Assembly: GCF_011745365.1 (NCBI RefSeq)
Contig: NW_024468917.1
Location: 1,054,001 to 1,118,000 of the forward strand
Length of the DNA: 64,000 bases
Source of the DNA: Cryphonectria parasitica EP155
Taxonomy: Eukaryota; Ascomycota; Sordariomycetes; Diaporthales; Cryphonectriaceae
Direction: 5' to 3'
Numbering within the stretch: position 1 is the stretch's first letter; each line of letters opens with the position of its first letter. The position numbers and the translations under genes are program-made. The notes under the pieces are model-generated. The model had not been told where the DNA came from, did no database searches, and saw only the letters and a program-made list of their open reading frames with translations. This document shows positions 62,732-64,000 of the stretch, piece after piece.

Positions 62732-64000
62732 ATGGACCCTCCTAATAAGCGACGGAGGCTCGCGCCTAAGGTAGCCGAACTTCCCCCTCCTCACAGCGCG
62801 CCTCAGGCTGCACCACCAACAACAGCCTCTCCTGTCTCTGCGGCAGCTGCTGCAGCATCCATGCCCACTCCTACTGTAACTCCCCAGCAGGCTCAATTTG
62901 CTGCTGAGCAGGTTCGTGTCCCCCGCCCCCCGGCAATTCTTGCTGTGTTTATTTGACATGACATGACTAACTTTCTTTTGCGCCATACAGTCGCGTCCAC
63001 ACTACCCAGTCCAAGAGCCTTCCCCACCCGAACGCCACGAGTTTGAGTCCTTTGCCAGACATCTACAAGATGCTGCCATGCACATCTATGGCAAGATGCA
63101 AAGACGACCACCCTACAAGAATGCCTCGGTGCTGCTGCTGCGCTGGGATGAGGATACAGCTATGGAGCGCGAGGTGCTCAACCTGGAAAAGGTGTTTCGA
63201 GAGAGATACAACTACCACACTGACAAATGGGCAATACCTACCTGTCCCAACCCCAGCATCAAGTTGAGCGTCCAGATGGCCTCCTTCATCGAGCATGCCC
63301 GCAGTGACCACCTCTTGATTATCTACTATGCTGGCCACAGCTATGTCGGCCCTGACAAACAGGTATACTGGGCAAGGTATACATCTCACCTGTCCTATCT
63401 TGCATGCAAGATTCCACAACAAGAAAGACATGCTGACAGCATCTAGCAACAATACTCGAGAGGATGCATGTCGACTGAAGTGGGGTGGTGTGCGCTGCCT
63501 CTTTGAGGATGCTCAGTCTGATATCCTCCTGCTTCTTGACACCTGTGCTGTCCACGACTCCCCACACGCTGGCAGCCATGGTACAAAACAGGCTATTGCT
63601 GCGTATAGCCCAGGCCAGCCCACCCCTGACTACCCGCTCCAGTCTTTCACCAGCTACCTGGCCACCGCCCTTCACAACCTCAGCAGCTTGGGCAGGCCGT
63701 ACACGGTGCAGCGTCTGTACGATGAGATCTTGCGCGTACGACAGCGAGATGTTCCCTCGAGGTCCGTCAATGGCGGCAGGGCCAGATCACAAGCACCTGC
63801 CGAGAAGACTCCTGTCTTGTTCACGTTGACGCCAGGAAAGGTCGAGCATATTGCCCTATATCCTTTCAAGCAGAAGGGAGGCTCTTCTGCTGAGGATCCT
63901 CATCATACCAATGGTCACTCGAGCCAGGGTCTCCCGTTTGTGACGAATGCACCCGTACCTGATCTAACCTTCGACGAGGCAAGAGTACTCGTCTGCACCA
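62732..64000 (+). CDS. Caspase-like (peptidase C14 fold) protein, 5' part
   Basis: Cut by the right window edge; at least 373 residues. Exons: 62732-62911, 62991-63376, 63447 to the edge. It starts MDPPNKRRRLAPK, a likely nuclear localisation signal, followed by a Pro/Ala-rich disordered stretch to about residue 60. The caspase-type core follows: YKNASVLLLRWDED, LEKVFRERYNY, a beta-strand DHLLIIYYAGHSY with the presumed catalytic His176, and DILLLLDTCAV with the presumed catalytic Cys222. These two positions match the His/Cys dyad of metacaspases and related C14 peptidases, although the usual DxxDS-type surroundings and the metacaspase YSGHGxQ motif are diverged. No NACHT, NB-ARC or HET partner is seen before the edge. 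Protease activity is inference; a non-catalytic caspase-fold protein is possible. Confidence 0.78.

Overview
The window looks like nuclear DNA of a filamentous ascomycete (Pezizomycotina, probably Sordariomycetes). Genes carry short introns (about 50-200 bases) with GT-AG ends. The families are typically fungal: a Zn2Cys6 activator, a quinate-repressor-like protein built from AROM-type domains, a DUF3445 protein, a GH79 glycosidase and an SPX/VTC-type protein. Spacers are rich in CT/GA tracts and homopolymers. I saw no rRNA, tRNA, CRISPR array or recognisable transposon. Exon joins were worked out by hand from splice signals, reading phase and family motifs. Genus and species cannot be named from the sequence alone.

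Layout. (1) 1-2392, minus: Zn2Cys6 transcription factor, cut at its 3' end by the window edge, preceded by a 13.5-kb gene-free stretch (2393-15878) full of simple repeats. (2) 15879-18278, minus: QutR/QA-1S-like quinate repressor. (3) 24027-26074, plus, and 26214-27920, minus: a YtcJ-type amidohydrolase and a nitronate monooxygenase, tail to tail. (4) 28621-44319, a conserved block: a basic nuclear-type protein, a Pab2-like RNA-binding protein, the RSP5 HECT ubiquitin ligase, the complex I PSST/NDUFS7 subunit and the rRNA-processing factor MPP10. (5) 44320-46126, plus: SPX protein with C-terminal membrane helices (VTC5-like). (6) 46706-55693, accessory in character: a small secreted protein, a secreted GH79 glycosidase, a DUF3445 heme-dependent N-demethylase-like protein with a membrane anchor, and an anion:cation symporter of the Dal5/Tna1 type. 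(7) 55694-62731: a 7-kb AT-richer gene desert. (8) 62732-64000, plus: 5' part of a caspase-like protein, cut by the right edge.

How the genes relate: there is no single pathway. The central block is housekeeping (ubiquitylation, respiration, ribosome biogenesis, RNA binding, phosphate/polyphosphate sensing). The flanks carry regulators and catabolic genes that plausibly concern use of secondary carbon and nitrogen sources. The best points for a second look are the orphan quinate repressor with an apparently dead shikimate-dehydrogenase domain, the caspase-like gene, two inferred GC-AG introns, a (CT)30 tract right behind the splice donor that divides a zinc cluster, and the very long promoter region of the transcription factor.
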